In this document: positions 45,363 to 55,212 of the stretch, one piece after another
Position numbering within the stretch: the first letter of the stretch is position 1
Layout: each line of letters begins with the position of its first letter
DNA from: Variovorax sp. UMC13
GTDB taxonomy: Bacteria; Pseudomonadota; Gammaproteobacteria; Burkholderiales; Burkholderiaceae_C
Direction of reading: 5' to 3'
Length of the DNA stretch: 64,000 nucleotides
Assembly: GCF_014170375.1 (NCBI RefSeq)
Contig: NZ_LZZW01000031.1
Location: 62,001 to 126,000 of the forward strand
Notes under the pieces: model-generated
The model's database searches: none
What the model was told of the DNA's origin: nothing
Seen by the model: the letters and a program-made list of their open reading frames with translations, nothing else
Translations under genes and position numbers: made by a program

Positions 45363-47903
45363 ATGCCTTTCTTCAGTCCGCTCGCCGCCGCTCGCAGCGC
45401 CGTCAAATCGTCGCCCCTTTCCTGGTGGCGGCGTTGGTGGAAGCGCCAGACGCCGGTGCTGCAGGACACCGTGGCGATGCTCGCCCCCCTGGCGGCCGTG
45501 ATGCTGTTCCTCGCGGCCATCGTCTGTGCCTTCTGGTACCTGCGCGCCGAGGAGATCGAGCGCGAGCAGGAATCGGTCAAGCGCGACGTCGAGTACGCCC
45601 AGCAGCGCCTGCGGCTGCGCCTGCTCGAACGCCAGGAACAGCTGATGCGCATCGCGCGCGATGCCTCGAACCGCGAGATCGACGCGGCCGAATTCACCAG
45701 CCGCGCCGAGTCCCTGATCAGCCAGTATCCCGAGTTGCAGGCCATCAGCTGGATCGATGACCGCCGGCGCTTCAAGGCCAATTACGCGGCCCCCGGCGTG
45801 CCACCGGCCCAGCAGCATGCGCTGGAAGAAGTGCTGCGGCCGGGCGACATCGAAAGCAACTACGCGCTGGCCCGCGAACTGCGCCAGCCGGTGTTCTCGC
45901 AACCGGTGGCCGGTGGCGAGCCGCCCGGCATGCTGCAGCTGCATATCCCCCTGTTCGACCAGGGCTTGTTCGCCGGCATGGTGCTGGGCGAGTTCTCGGT
46001 TGACAGCCTGCTGCGCTACGGCGTGCCGCCGGAGGTCAGCGCGCGCTACGCGGTGGCGCTGCTCGACGCCAAGGGCGGGCTGCTGGCCGGCAACACGGTC
46101 AACCCGCGCGAGGCCGGCACCCGGCTGCTGCCCTGGATCGAGCACACCAACGACTACGAAGTGCCGGTCTCGCCCATCGGCAACGCCATGATGCTGCGCG
46201 CCCAGGCCTACCGGACCTCGCCCGGCCTGGTGGGCAACGGCCTGTTCTGGCTGGTGGGCGCGCTCAGCGTGCTCACGGCCTGGATGCTGATCGGCACCTG
46301 GCGCCACACGCGCAAGCGGCTGCAGGCGCAGCAGGCGCTGGTCGCCGAAACCAATTTCCGGCGCGCGATGGAGAACTCCATGCTGACCGGCATGCGCGTG
46401 CTCGACCTCGAAGGCCGCATCACCTACGTCAACGCCGCCTTCTGCGCCATGACCGGCTGGAGCGAGACCGAACTGGTCGGCCAGACGCCCCCCTTCCCCT
46501 ACTGGCTGGAGTCCGACCGCGAGGTGATGAACGAGCGGCTCGAGGAAGAGCTGCACGGCCGCGCCCTGCCCGGCGGCTTCCAGGTGCGGGTCAAGCGCAA
46601 GAACAGCAGCATCTTCAACGCCCGGCTCTACGTCTCGCCGCTGATCGACGCGCGCGGCCACCAGACCGGCTGGATGACCTCGATGACCGACATCACCGAG
46701 CCCACCCGCATCCGCGAGCAGCTGTCGGCCTCCTACGAGCGCTTCACCACGGTGCTCGAGGCGCTGGATGCGGCCGTGTCGGTGGCGCCGATCGGGAGCG
46801 AGGAGCTGCTGTTCGCCAACAAGCTCTACCGGCTCTGGTTCGGTTCCGACACCGTGGGCCACCTGGGCATGGTGGCGCAGGCCGGCGTGCCGGCCTCGGC
46901 AGCGCACGACGAGGAGCTGGACGACGTCGACCCCTTCGCCGGCCTGCCCATCGACACGCTCACCACGGCCCAGCCCGCCAACAACGAGATCTTCGTGCCC
47001 GAGCTGGGCAAGTGGCTCGAGGTGCGCTCGCGCTACCTGACCTGGGTCGACGGCCGCCTGGCGCAGCTGGTGATCGCCACCGACATCACGCCCCGGCGCG
47101 ACGCCGAGGAGCAGGCGGCGGCACAGGCCGATCGCGCGCATGCGTCGAGCCGGCTGATCACCATGGGCGAGATGGCCTCGAGCGTCGCGCACGAGCTCAA
47201 CCAGCCGCTGACCGCGATCACCAACTACTGCAACGGCATGATGTCGCGCATCAAGGGGCAGTCGATTGACAACGACGCGCTGCTGGCGGCGCTCGAGAAG
47301 ACCGCCAAGCAGGCCCAGCGCGCGGGCCAGATCATCCAGCGCATCCGCTCCTTCGTGAAGCGCAGCGAGCCCAACCGCACGCCGGCCGAGGTCGCCACCA
47401 TGGTGAGCGAAGCGGTCGAGCTCGCGGGCATCGAGCTGCGCCGGCGCAACGTGCGGCTCAACCACTACGTGGCGGCCCGGCTGCCGATCGTGCGGGTCGA
47501 CCCGATCCTGATCGAGCAGGTGATGGTCAACCTGCTGAAGAACGCGGCCGAATCGATCGACCTGGCCCAGCGCCCGCTGGCGCGCCGCAGCGTCGAATTG
47601 CGGGTGCTGCCCAAGGTCATCGACGGCCAGAACACCATCGAATTCTCGGTCCAGGACACCGGCATGGGCCTGGCGCCCGAGGTCATGGACCGCCTCTACG
47701 AGGCCTTCTTCTCCACCAAGCCCGAGGGCATGGGCATCGGCCTGAACCTGTGCCGCACCATCGTCGAGTCGCATCGCGGCCGGATGCAGGCGGAGAACAT
47801 CTACAATGGTCCGGACGTGGTCGGATGCCGTTTTTCCTTCTGGATTCCGGTGATGGACGCTAGCAGTTCCGTAGCAAACGACGAGGCAAAGGTACCCGCA
47901 TGA
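45363..47903 (+). CDS. PAS-domain sensor histidine kinase (FixL/DctB-like)
   Basis: 846 residues. One membrane helix (about 38-60) and a second (about 292-312) flank a periplasmic sensor. Then come a PAS domain (NFRRAMENSMLTGMRVLDL), a second degenerate PAS (SYERFTTVLEALDAAVSV), HisKA with His in SSVAHELNQPLTAITNY, and HATPase (NLLKNAAESID, DTGMGL, GMGIGLNLC). The H-box is of the FixL/NtrB type. The stop overlaps the response regulator's start by 4 bp. Stimulus unknown; proximity to PDH hints at a carboxylic-acid or carbon signal. Confidence 0.94.
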   Translation: MPFFSPLAAARSAVKSSPLSWWRRWWKRQTPVLQDTVAMLAPLAAVMLFLAAIVCAFWYLRAEEIEREQESVKRDVEYAQQRLRLRLLERQEQLMRIARDASNREIDAAEFTSRAESLISQYPELQAISWIDDRRRFKANYAAPGVPPAQQHALEEVLRPGDIESNYALARELRQPVFSQPVAGGEPPGMLQLHIPLFDQGLFAGMVLGEFSVDSLLRYGVPPEVSARYAVALLDAKGGLLAGNTVNPREAGTRLLPWIEHTNDYEVPVSPIGNAMMLRAQAYRTSPGLVGNGLFWLVGALSVLTAWMLIGTWRHTRKRLQAQQALVAETNFRRAMENSMLTGMRVLDLEGRITYVNAAFCAMTGWSETELVGQTPPFPYWLESDREVMNERLEEELHGRALPGGFQVRVKRKNSSIFNARLYVSPLIDARGHQTGWMTSMTDITEPTRIREQLSASYERFTTVLEALDAAVSVAPIGSEELLFANKLYRLWFGSDTVGHLGMVAQAGVPASAAHDEELDDVDPFAGLPIDTLTTAQPANNEIFVPELGKWLEVRSRYLTWVDGRLAQLVIATDITPRRDAEEQAAAQADRAHASSRLITMGEMASSVAHELNQPLTAITNYCNGMMSRIKGQSIDNDALLAALEKTAKQAQRAGQIIQRIRSFVKRSEPNRTPAEVATMVSEAVELAGIELRRRNVRLNHYVAARLPIVRVDPILIEQVMVNLLKNAAESIDLAQRPLARRSVELRVLPKVIDGQNTIEFSVQDTGMGLAPEVMDRLYEAFFSTKPEGMGIGLNLCRTIVESHRGRMQAENIYNGPDVVGCRFSFWIPVMDASSSVANDEAKVPA

Positions 47904-48535
47904 GTTTGATTCCGAAGAAGGGCACGGTCTATGTCGTCGATGATGACGAAGCCGTGCGTGACTCGCTGCAATGGTTGCTCGAAGGCAAGGACTACCGAGT
48001 CCGCTGCTTCGACTCCGCAGAGTCATTCCTGTCCCGCTACGACCCACGCGAGGTGGCCTGCCTGATCGTGGACATCCGCATGGGCGGCATGTCGGGCATC
48101 GAGCTGCAGGACCGCCTGATCGAACGGCGCTCGCCGCTGCCGATCATGGTCATCACCGGCCACGGCGACGTGCCGATGGCGGTCGACTCGATGAAGAAGG
48201 GCGCGATGGATTTCATCCAGAAGCCCTTCAACGAAGACGAGCTGGTCTCGCTGGTCGAACGCATGCTCGAGCATGCGCGCGGCGCCTTCGCCCAGCACCA
48301 GCAGTCGGCCAGCCGCGACGCGCTGCTGTCCAAGCTCACCGGCCGCGAGGCCCAGGTGCTCGAGCGCATCGTCGCCGGCCGGCTGAACAAGCAGATCGCC
48401 GACGACCTCGGCATCAGCATCAAGACGGTCGAGGCGCACCGCGCCAACATCATGGAAAAACTCAACGCCAACACCGTGGCCGACCTGCTGAAGATCGCGC
48501 TCGGCCAGGCCCAGCCCACCGCCAAGGCTTCCTGA
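47900..48535 (+). CDS. FixJ-family response regulator
   Basis: 211 residues. Receiver with phosphoacceptor Asp in VDIRMGGMSGIEL (about 58), Lys in IQKPFNEDEL (about 108), then a LuxR-type HTH (LTGREAQVLERIVAG, then NKQIADDLGISIKTVEAHRANIMEKL). It is translationally coupled to the kinase. Confidence 0.95.
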   Translation: MSLIPKKGTVYVVDDDEAVRDSLQWLLEGKDYRVRCFDSAESFLSRYDPREVACLIVDIRMGGMSGIELQDRLIERRSPLPIMVITGHGDVPMAVDSMKKGAMDFIQKPFNEDELVSLVERMLEHARGAFAQHQQSASRDALLSKLTGREAQVLERIVAGRLNKQIADDLGISIKTVEAHRANIMEKLNANTVADLLKIALGQAQPTAKAS

Positions 48536-48568
48536 TCGCTATCGGCGAGATAGCCACAAAGTCCCCCG

Positions 48569-48590
48569 ACGCCTGCGCAAGCGGGCGTTT
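48569..48590 (+). terminator. Possible terminator after the FixJ-like gene
   Basis: ACGCCTGC and GCGGGCGT pair (one G-T) around a GCAA tetraloop, followed by TT and a weakly T-rich tail. It lies 34 bp past the stop and 23 bp before folD. Confidence 0.4.
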
Positions 48591-48612
48591 CTACTTGGAA
48601 AATCAAATCACG

Positions 48613-49464
48613 ATGACTGCCCAACTGATCGACGGCAACGCCCTCTCCCGCACCCTGCGCACCGAGGTCGCCGCGCGCGCCGCGGCCCTCAAGGCCCGTG
48701 GCGTGACGCCCGGCCTGGCCGTGGTCCTGGTCGGCGAGAACCCGGCCAGCCAGGTCTATGTGCGCAACAAGATCAAGGCCTGCGAAGACAACGGCCTGCA
48801 CTCGGTGCTCGAGAAGTACCCGGCCGAACTGAGCGAGGCCGAGCTGCTCACGCGCATCGACGCGCTCAACGACGACCCGGCCATCCACGGCATCCTGGTG
48901 CAGCTGCCGCTGCCCAAGCACATCGACGCGCAGAAGGTGATCGAGGCCATCTCGCCCGAGAAGGACGTCGACGGCTTCCACGTCGCCAGCGCTGGCGCGC
49001 TCATGACCGGCGCCCCGGGCTTCTGGCCCTGCACGCCCTACGGCTGCATGAAGATGCTCGAATCCATCGGCTACGACCTGCGCGGCAAGCACGCGGTGGT
49101 CATCGGCCGCAGCAACATCGTCGGCAAGCCGATGGCCCTGATGCTGCTGGCCAAGAACGCGACCGTGACCATCTGCCACAGCGCCACGCCCGACCTCGGC
49201 GCCATGACCCGCCAGGCCGACGTGATCGTCGCGGCCGTGGGCAAGCGCAACGTGCTGACCGCCGACATGGTCAAGCCGGGCGCGGTGGTGATCGACGTGG
49301 GCATGAACCGCAACGACGAAGGCAAGCTCTGCGGCGACGTCGATTTCGACGGCGTGCGCGAGGTCGCGGGCTTCATCACTCCGGTGCCTGGCGGGGTCGG
49401 CCCCATGACCATCACCATGCTGCTCGTCAACACCTTAGAAGCCGCTGAACGCAGCGCCCACTGA
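48613..49464 (+). CDS. folD: Methylenetetrahydrofolate dehydrogenase / methenyl-THF cyclohydrolase
   Basis: 283 residues. Family signatures EASQVYVRNKIKACE-like block (here PASQVYVRNKIKAC with the catalytic Lys), VQLPLPKH and PGGVGPMTITMLL are present, with the Rossmann motif VIGRSNIVGKP. It interconverts C1-folate forms with NADP. The start at 48613 gives the usual N-terminus (TAQLIDGNAL). Confidence 0.97.
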   Translation: MTAQLIDGNALSRTLRTEVAARAAALKARGVTPGLAVVLVGENPASQVYVRNKIKACEDNGLHSVLEKYPAELSEAELLTRIDALNDDPAIHGILVQLPLPKHIDAQKVIEAISPEKDVDGFHVASAGALMTGAPGFWPCTPYGCMKMLESIGYDLRGKHAVVIGRSNIVGKPMALMLLAKNATVTICHSATPDLGAMTRQADVIVAAVGKRNVLTADMVKPGAVVIDVGMNRNDEGKLCGDVDFDGVREVAGFITPVPGGVGPMTITMLLVNTLEAAERSAH

Positions 49465-49499
49465 CTTGAACTTGCGGCGCCCGGCGCCAGATGCTCTCC

Positions 49500-51545
49500 A
49501 TGACCAATCCGCTCCTCGACTTCACCGATCTCCCGTTGTTCGACCAGATCCGGCCGGCCCATGTCGCGCCCGCGGTCGACGCCCTGCTGGCCGACGCCGA
49601 GACCGCGCTGCAGACCGTCACCGCCGCCGGCTTCCCGGCCGACTGGCTGGCGATCTCGAAGGTGCTCGACGTGTCGTCGGAGCGCTTCAGCCGGGCCTGG
49701 GGCGCGATCGGCCATCTGAACGCGGTGGCCGACACGCCCGAGCTGCGCGCCGCCTACAACGAGGCCATGCCGCGCGTCACGGCCTTCTGGACCCGGCTGG
49801 GTTCCGATGAGCGCCTCTACGCCAAGTACAAGGCCATCGACACCGCCACGCTCAACGCCGAGCAGAAGCAGGCCCATCGCAACGCGGTGCGCAACTTCGT
49901 GCTGGGCGGTGCCGAGCTGCAGGGCGCGGCCAAGGAGCGCTTCGCCGCGATCCAGGAACGCCAGGCCGAGCTGAGCCAGAAGTTCAGCGAGAACGCGCTC
50001 GACGCGACCGACGCCTTCGCCTACTACGCCGAAGCCAGCGAGCTCGACGGCCTGCCCGAGGACGTGATCGCGGCCGCCCGCGCGGGCGCCGAAGCCGACA
50101 GCAAGCCCGGCTACAAACTCACGCTCAAGATGCCCTGCTACCTGCCGGTCATGCAGTTCGCGAAAAGCAGCGCGCTGCGCGAGACGCTCTACCGCGCCTA
50201 CGTGACCCGCGCCAGCGAACTCGGCGACCCGGCCTTCGACAACACCGCGCTGATCACCGAGATCCTGGCGCTGCGCGAGGAAGAGGCCAAGCTGCTGGGC
50301 TACCGCAACTACGGCGAGCTGTCGGTGGTGCCCAAGATGGCCGACACGCCCGAACAGGTGGTGAAGTTCCTGCGCGACCTGGGCGCGCGCGCCAAGCCCT
50401 TCGGCGAACGCGACCTGGCCGACCTGCGGGTGTTCGCCGCCACCCTGGGCCTGGCCGATCCGCAGCCCTGGGACTGGACCTTCGTGGGCGAGAAGCTCAA
50501 GGAAGCGCGCTACGCCTTCAGCGAACTGGAGGTCAAGCAGTACTTCCCGGCGCCCAAGGTGATGGCCGGCCTGTTCAAGATCGTCGAGACGCTGTTCGAG
50601 GTCTCGATCCGCCGCGACGCCGCGCCGGTCTGGCACCCGACCGTCGAGTTCTACCGCATCGAGCGCGACGGCCAGCGGGTCGGCCAGTTCTACCTCGACC
50701 CCTCGGCCCGTGCCGGCAAGCGCGGCGGCGCCTGGATGGACGACGTGCGCGCCCGCTGGCTGCGCCCTGACACCGGCGTGCTGCAGACGCCCGTGGCGCA
50801 GCTGGTGTGCAACTTCGCCGAGGGCGTCGACGGCAAGCCGCCGCTGCTCACGCACGACGACGTGACCACGCTGTTCCACGAATTCGGCCACGGGCTGCAC
50901 CACATGCTCACGCAGGTCAACGAGCGCGACGTGTCGGGCATCAGCGGCGTCGAGTGGGACGCGGTCGAGCTGCCGAGCCAGTTCATGGAGAACTTCTGCT
51001 GGGAATGGGACGTGCTCGCGCACATGACGGCCCATGTCGACACCGGCGAGCCGCTGCCGCGCGCGCTGTTCGACAAGATGACCGCCGCGAAGAACTTCCA
51101 GAGCGGCATGCAGACGCTGCGCCAGATCGAGTTCTCGCTGTTCGACATGCTGCTGCACACCGAGTACCAGGCCGCCACCGCCCCGCCGGGCGCGGTGATG
51201 GCGCTGCTGGGCAAGGTGCGCGCCGAGGTGGCGGTGATGCCCTCGCCGCCCTTCAGCCGCACGCCCAACACCTTCAGCCACATCTTCTCGGGCGGCTATG
51301 CGGCCGGCTACTACAGCTACAAGTGGGCCGAGGTGCTGAGCGCCGACGCCTACGCGGCCTTCGAGGAGACCGCGGGCGCCAGCGGCGAGCCCAACATCGA
51401 GACCGGCCGGCGCTACCGCCAGGCCATCCTCGAGGCCGGCGGCAGCCGCAGCGCGATGGAGTCCTTCAAGGCCTTCCGCGGCCGCGAACCGCAGCTCGAC
51501 GCGCTGCTGCGCCACCAGGGCATGGCCGAGCCCCAGCCGGCCTGA
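49500..51545 (+). CDS. prlC: M3-family zinc metallopeptidase (oligopeptidase A type)
   Basis: 681 residues from the ATG at 49500 (another lies at 49491). The zinc site HEFGHGLHH plus a downstream Glu (GVEWDAVELPSQFMENF) is diagnostic of M3 peptidases. These cytoplasmic enzymes degrade short peptides, including signal-peptide pieces. Symbol by similarity to PrlC/OpdA. Confidence 0.95.
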   Translation: MTNPLLDFTDLPLFDQIRPAHVAPAVDALLADAETALQTVTAAGFPADWLAISKVLDVSSERFSRAWGAIGHLNAVADTPELRAAYNEAMPRVTAFWTRLGSDERLYAKYKAIDTATLNAEQKQAHRNAVRNFVLGGAELQGAAKERFAAIQERQAELSQKFSENALDATDAFAYYAEASELDGLPEDVIAAARAGAEADSKPGYKLTLKMPCYLPVMQFAKSSALRETLYRAYVTRASELGDPAFDNTALITEILALREEEAKLLGYRNYGELSVVPKMADTPEQVVKFLRDLGARAKPFGERDLADLRVFAATLGLADPQPWDWTFVGEKLKEARYAFSELEVKQYFPAPKVMAGLFKIVETLFEVSIRRDAAPVWHPTVEFYRIERDGQRVGQFYLDPSARAGKRGGAWMDDVRARWLRPDTGVLQTPVAQLVCNFAEGVDGKPPLLTHDDVTTLFHEFGHGLHHMLTQVNERDVSGISGVEWDAVELPSQFMENFCWEWDVLAHMTAHVDTGEPLPRALFDKMTAAKNFQSGMQTLRQIEFSLFDMLLHTEYQAATAPPGAVMALLGKVRAEVAVMPSPPFSRTPNTFSHIFSGGYAAGYYSYKWAEVLSADAYAAFEETAGASGEPNIETGRRYRQAILEAGGSRSAMESFKAFRGREPQLDALLRHQGMAEPQPA

Positions 51546-51615
51546 AGCAGGGATTGCGCGCGCCACGCGGCCTGAGATACTCCGGCTTTCGATCCCCGAG
51601 CCCGGAGCCTTTTTC

Positions 51616-52245
51616 ATGCACCGCAACGCGCGCCTCCTCCTTCTGCTGCTGGCCGTCGCCGCCACCGCGGCATCGGCCCAGCAGGTCTACCGCCAGGTGG
51701 ACAAGAACGGCAAGGTCGTCTTCTCCGACCAGCCGCCGGCGGCCGATGCGCGCCCCGCTGCACCGCGCGCCGGTGCGGGGTCCAACGAGAGCGGCTCGGC
51801 CGCCCTGCCCTACGAATTGCAGCAGGTGGTGCAGCGCTATCCGATCACGCTCTATACCGGCGACAACTGCGCGCCCTGCGACACCGGCCGCTCGCTGCTC
51901 ACGACGCGCGGCGTGCCCTTCGCCGAACGGCAGGTCAAGACCAACGAGGATGGCGATGCACTGCAGCGCCTGAGCGGGCAGAACTCGCTGCCGCTGCTGA
52001 CCATCGGTTCGCAGCAGCTGCGGGGCTTCTCGGACGGCGAGTGGTCGCAGTACCTGGACGCGGCCGGCTACCCGAAGAGCATCCGCCTGCCCACCGGCTA
52101 CCGCAATGCACCACCCCAGCCCATGGTGGCGCTGCGGCCGGCACCGGTGAGCGCGCCGCCCGCAACGCAGGCGGCACCGCCGGCAGCGCCGGTCGCGCCC
52201 GCGGCAGGCCCGACGCCGTCGAACCCGGCCGGCATCCGTTTCTAG
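51616..52245 (+). CDS. Secreted DUF4124/glutaredoxin-domain protein
   Basis: 209 residues. A signal peptide ends at ASA (about 20). A DUF4124 motif follows (QQVYRQVDKNGKVVFSDQPP), then a glutaredoxin-like domain (YPITLYTGDNCAPCDTGRSLL with a CxxC, later NSLPLLTIGSQQLRGF) and a Pro/Ala-rich tail. It is probably periplasmic and may act in thiol redox, but substrates are unknown. The gene is convergent with rpiA, overlapping it by 4 bp. Confidence 0.88.
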   Translation: MHRNARLLLLLLAVAATAASAQQVYRQVDKNGKVVFSDQPPAADARPAAPRAGAGSNESGSAALPYELQQVVQRYPITLYTGDNCAPCDTGRSLLTTRGVPFAERQVKTNEDGDALQRLSGQNSLPLLTIGSQQLRGFSDGEWSQYLDAAGYPKSIRLPTGYRNAPPQPMVALRPAPVSAPPATQAAPPAAPVAPAAGPTPSNPAGIRF

Positions 52246-52940
52246 TCGTAGCGCAGGGTTTCCACGCCCGCGGGCGTGCCCAGCAGGCACACGTTGGCGC
52301 GCTGGTGCGCGAACACGCCCACCGTCACCACGCCGGGCCACTGGCTCACTTCGGTCTCGAAGCCCAGCGGGTCGGTGATCTTCAGGCCGCTCACGTCGAC
52401 GATGTGCTGGCCGTTGTCAGTCACCAGCGCCACGCCGTCCTTCTCGCGCACCTGCGCCACGCCGCCCAGCCGCTCGAACTGCCGCATGATCCGGCGCGCC
52501 GCCATCGGCACCACCTCGACCGGCAGCGGGAAGGCGCCCAGCACATGCACGCGCTTGGAAGCGTCGGCGATGCAGACGAAGGAGCGCGACTGGGCCGCGA
52601 TGATCTTCTCGCGCGTGAGCGCCGCGCCGCCGCCCTTGATCATGAAGCCGCGGCCGTCGATCTCGTCGGCGCCGTCGATGTAGACCGACAGCTCTTCCAC
52701 CGCATTGCTGTCGAACACCTCAATGCCCAGCGCGCGCAGGCGTTCGGTCGAGGCGACCGAGCTCGACACCGCGCCACGGATGCGGTCCTTGATCGTGGCC
52801 AGCGCCTCGATGAACTTGTTGACCGTGGAGCCGGTGCCGACCCCGACGATCTCGCCCTCCACCACATACGCGAGCGCGGCGCGGGCCACCTGGGCCTTGA
52901 GTTCATCCTGGGTCAAAGAGGGTGCGGTCATCGGGGACAA
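52242..52940 (-). CDS. rpiA: Ribose-5-phosphate isomerase A
   Basis: 232 residues (a second ATG at 52931). Motifs VGVGTGSTVNKFIEAL, IDGADEID with catalytic Asp, and KGGGAALTREKI with the catalytic Glu/Lys area are all present. It interconverts ribose- and ribulose-5-phosphate. It is divergent from pyrD (31 bp gap). Confidence 0.97.
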   Translation of the reverse strand: MSPMTAPSLTQDELKAQVARAALAYVVEGEIVGVGTGSTVNKFIEALATIKDRIRGAVSSSVASTERLRALGIEVFDSNAVEELSVYIDGADEIDGRGFMIKGGGAALTREKIIAAQSRSFVCIADASKRVHVLGAFPLPVEVVPMAARRIMRQFERLGGVAQVREKDGVALVTDNGQHIVDVSGLKITDPLGFETEVSQWPGVVTVGVFAHQRANVCLLGTPAGVETLRYD

Positions 52941-52971
52941 TCCTGGAGCTAACGAAGCCGAGAATTATCCA

Positions 52972-54042
52972 ATGCCCCTGCCGCTGCTTTCGTCCCTTTA
53001 CGGACTCGCCCGCCCCGTCCTCTTCGGCCTCGACCCGGAACACGCCCACGAACTCACGCTCGACAGCCTCGCGCGGACCCAGAACACCCCGCTGGCCTGC
53101 GCCTACGCGTCGCGGCGGGTGGACGATCCGGTCACGCTGGCCGGGCTGCATTTCCCCAACCGCGTCGGGCTGGCCGCGGGCCTGGACAAGAACGCCCGCT
53201 GCATCGACGCCTTCGCGGCCATGGGCTTCGGCTTCGTCGAGGTCGGCACCGTCACGCCCAAGGCCCAGCCGGGCAATCCCAAGCCGCGCATGTTCCGCCT
53301 GCCCCAGCGCGACGCGCTGATCAACCGGCTCGGCTTCAACAACGAGGGGCTGGACGTGTTCCTGGCCAACGTGCAGCGCGCGCGCTTCCGCCAGGGTGGT
53401 GCCAAGGCGGCACCGATGCTGCTGGGCCTCAACATCGGCAAGAACGCCGCCACGCCGATCGAGCGGGCCACCGACGACTACCTGATCGGCCTGGCGGGCG
53501 TCTACCCGCATGCCGACTACGTGACGATCAACATCTCCAGCCCCAACACCGCCAACCTGCGTTCGCTGCAGAGCGACGAGGCGCTCGATGCGCTGCTGGG
53601 CGCGCTGGTGGCACGCCGCGCCGAACTGGCGCAGCAGCATGGCCGCCGGGTGCCGATGTTCCTCAAGATCGCACCCGATCTCGACGATGCGCAGGTCACG
53701 GTGATCGCCGCGACGCTCCAACGCCACGGCGTGGACGGCGTGATCGCCAGCAACACCACGCTGTCGCGCGCGGCGGTGGCGGGCCTGCCGCATGCCGAGG
53801 AAGCCGGCGGCCTGTCGGGCGCGCCGGTGCGCGAGGCCAGCAACCGCGTGATCGCTCAGCTGCGCGCCGCGCTGGGCACGGGCTATCCGATCATCGGGGT
53901 GGGCGGCGTCCTCCACGGTGCCGATGCCCAGGCCAAGCTGGCGGCCGGCGCCGACGTGGTGCAGGTCTACACCGGCCTGATCTACCGCGGACCGGCGCTG
54001 GTCCGCGAGGTGGCGCAGGCCTTGAAGGCCCGCGCCGCCTGA
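52972..54042 (+). CDS. pyrD: Dihydroorotate dehydrogenase (quinone), class 2
   Basis: 356 residues from the ATG at 52972. The N-terminal amphipathic helices of class 2 enzymes precede the FMN barrel (AAGLDKNARCIDA, INISSPNTANLRSLQ with the catalytic Ser, SNTTLSR, GVGGVLHGADA). It makes orotate at the inner membrane with quinone as acceptor. It is convergent with the holin-like gene with no gap. Confidence 0.97.
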   Translation: MPLPLLSSLYGLARPVLFGLDPEHAHELTLDSLARTQNTPLACAYASRRVDDPVTLAGLHFPNRVGLAAGLDKNARCIDAFAAMGFGFVEVGTVTPKAQPGNPKPRMFRLPQRDALINRLGFNNEGLDVFLANVQRARFRQGGAKAAPMLLGLNIGKNAATPIERATDDYLIGLAGVYPHADYVTINISSPNTANLRSLQSDEALDALLGALVARRAELAQQHGRRVPMFLKIAPDLDDAQVTVIAATLQRHGVDGVIASNTTLSRAAVAGLPHAEEAGGLSGAPVREASNRVIAQLRAALGTGYPIIGVGGVLHGADAQAKLAAGADVVQVYTGLIYRGPALVREVAQALKARAA

Positions 54043-54753
54043 TCAGCGCATCCGCCAGAGCACCGGGGCCACGAAGGCGGCCCAGCGCAATAGCCGGCGC
54101 GGCTTGACGACCGCCACCACGGCGGCGGCCGCGACGCCCGCGGCCACGGGATGGGCGCGCAGCAGGCGCATGGCGGTCTCGCTGGGGGTTTCGTCGGGCG
54201 GCGGCGGTGCCGCCTGGGCCGTGGCCGCATCTTCGCTCGCAGCCTGAAGCACCGCGATGCGCTGGCGCTGGCGAGCGATGCGCGCGAGCAGTTCCTCGCG
54301 GGTTGCCGGGCGCGTCGGACGCGGCGTGCCTTCGGGCTGGCCCTGGTTGCCGATGCCCAGCCGGTCCTGCACCCAGGCCCAGTCGCGTTCGAATTCCTGC
54401 CGGCTCGGTGCGAAAGCGCCGCTGGCGCCGCGCAGCGTCGACAGCAGGCCGATCAGCGACACGGCCCACAGGGCGATCCACACGCCCGCCACCGACCAGG
54501 CGGCGGTCGCGCGGTGCGGCGTGTCCCAGAAGTGCACCACCACGGCCACCGACAGCAGGGCCACGGCGACGGTCGTCAACCCGAGCACCGCGATGACCAG
54601 CAGCAGCATGCGCTGCAGCCGGTCCTTCTCGTCGTCCCACGCCATGCGCAGGAGCTGGGTGCGGTCCTCGATCGCCATCGCGCTTTCGCCCGCGGCGATC
54701 TTGAGGCGGCGGATGCGCGCATCCAGTCCCAGCAGTGACAGCAACTTGTTCAT
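54043..54753 (-). CDS. Phage-holin-superfamily (YqjE-like) membrane protein
   Basis: 236 residues. Two membrane helices in the first half (about 50-75 and 85-108) separated by a short polar turn, then a charged helix region and a C-terminal hydrophobic patch. This resembles the YqjE/COG5393 'phage holin family' proteins, which are chromosomal and usually next to a DUF883 protein, as here (54811-55119). A lysis role is not implied. Confidence 0.8.
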   Translation of the reverse strand: MNKLLSLLGLDARIRRLKIAAGESAMAIEDRTQLLRMAWDDEKDRLQRMLLLVIAVLGLTTVAVALLSVAVVVHFWDTPHRATAAWSVAGVWIALWAVSLIGLLSTLRGASGAFAPSRQEFERDWAWVQDRLGIGNQGQPEGTPRPTRPATREELLARIARQRQRIAVLQAASEDAATAQAAPPPPDETPSETAMRLLRAHPVAAGVAAAAVVAVVKPRRLLRWAAFVAPVLWRMR

Positions 54754-54810
54754 TCGATCCTCCCGGTCACGCGCGCGGCGGCGCGGCTCTCCTCAGATGC
54801 GCGGATGCGC

Positions 54811-55119
54811 TCAGCGACGGCCCAGCAGCAGGCCCACGAGCACACCCACGGCCAGCGCGCCGGCGGCGATCTGCCAGGGTTCGTCGTGGGCGTAGGCGTT
54901 GGCCGTGCTGGCGGCGTCCTTGGCCTTCTTGGCGGCGATCTTGCTCTTCTCGGCCGCGAGCTCGCGCGCGATGGCCAGCTTGGCCTCAACGCGTTGGCGC
55001 AGCGCCTTGATCTGCGGATTCGACTCTAGGTCCTTGCCACCCAGCACGCCCTTGACGTCGTTGGCGATGTCTTCGACGACGGCGTTGGCTGCGGCTTCGA
55101 GGTTGTTGGATGCACTCAT
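54811..55119 (-). CDS. DUF883 family (ElaB/YqjD-like) protein
   Basis: 102 residues from the ATG at 55119. A helical, charged N-terminal part (ELAAEKSKIAAKKAKDAAST) is followed by a C-terminal membrane anchor ending GVLVGLLLGRR. Such proteins can tether ribosomes to the inner membrane in stationary phase (family knowledge). It is upstream of the holin-like gene on the same strand. Confidence 0.9.
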   Translation of the reverse strand: MSASNNLEAAANAVVEDIANDVKGVLGGKDLESNPQIKALRQRVEAKLAIARELAAEKSKIAAKKAKDAASTANAYAHDEPWQIAAGALAVGVLVGLLLGRR

Positions 55120-55212
55120 TGAAATCTTCCTCCGTGGGTGGACTGCCGGCAAAGGCGCCGGCGACTGGACGCCGGCACAAACGGCGCGGCATTCCATGGT
55201 ACAGGTTGACGA

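Noticed and set aside
45297..48047. A 916-codon open frame antisense to the sensor kinase
   Set aside because: Low-complexity His/Gly/Asp/Arg composition typical of antisense frames; the kinase domains are clear on the plus strand.
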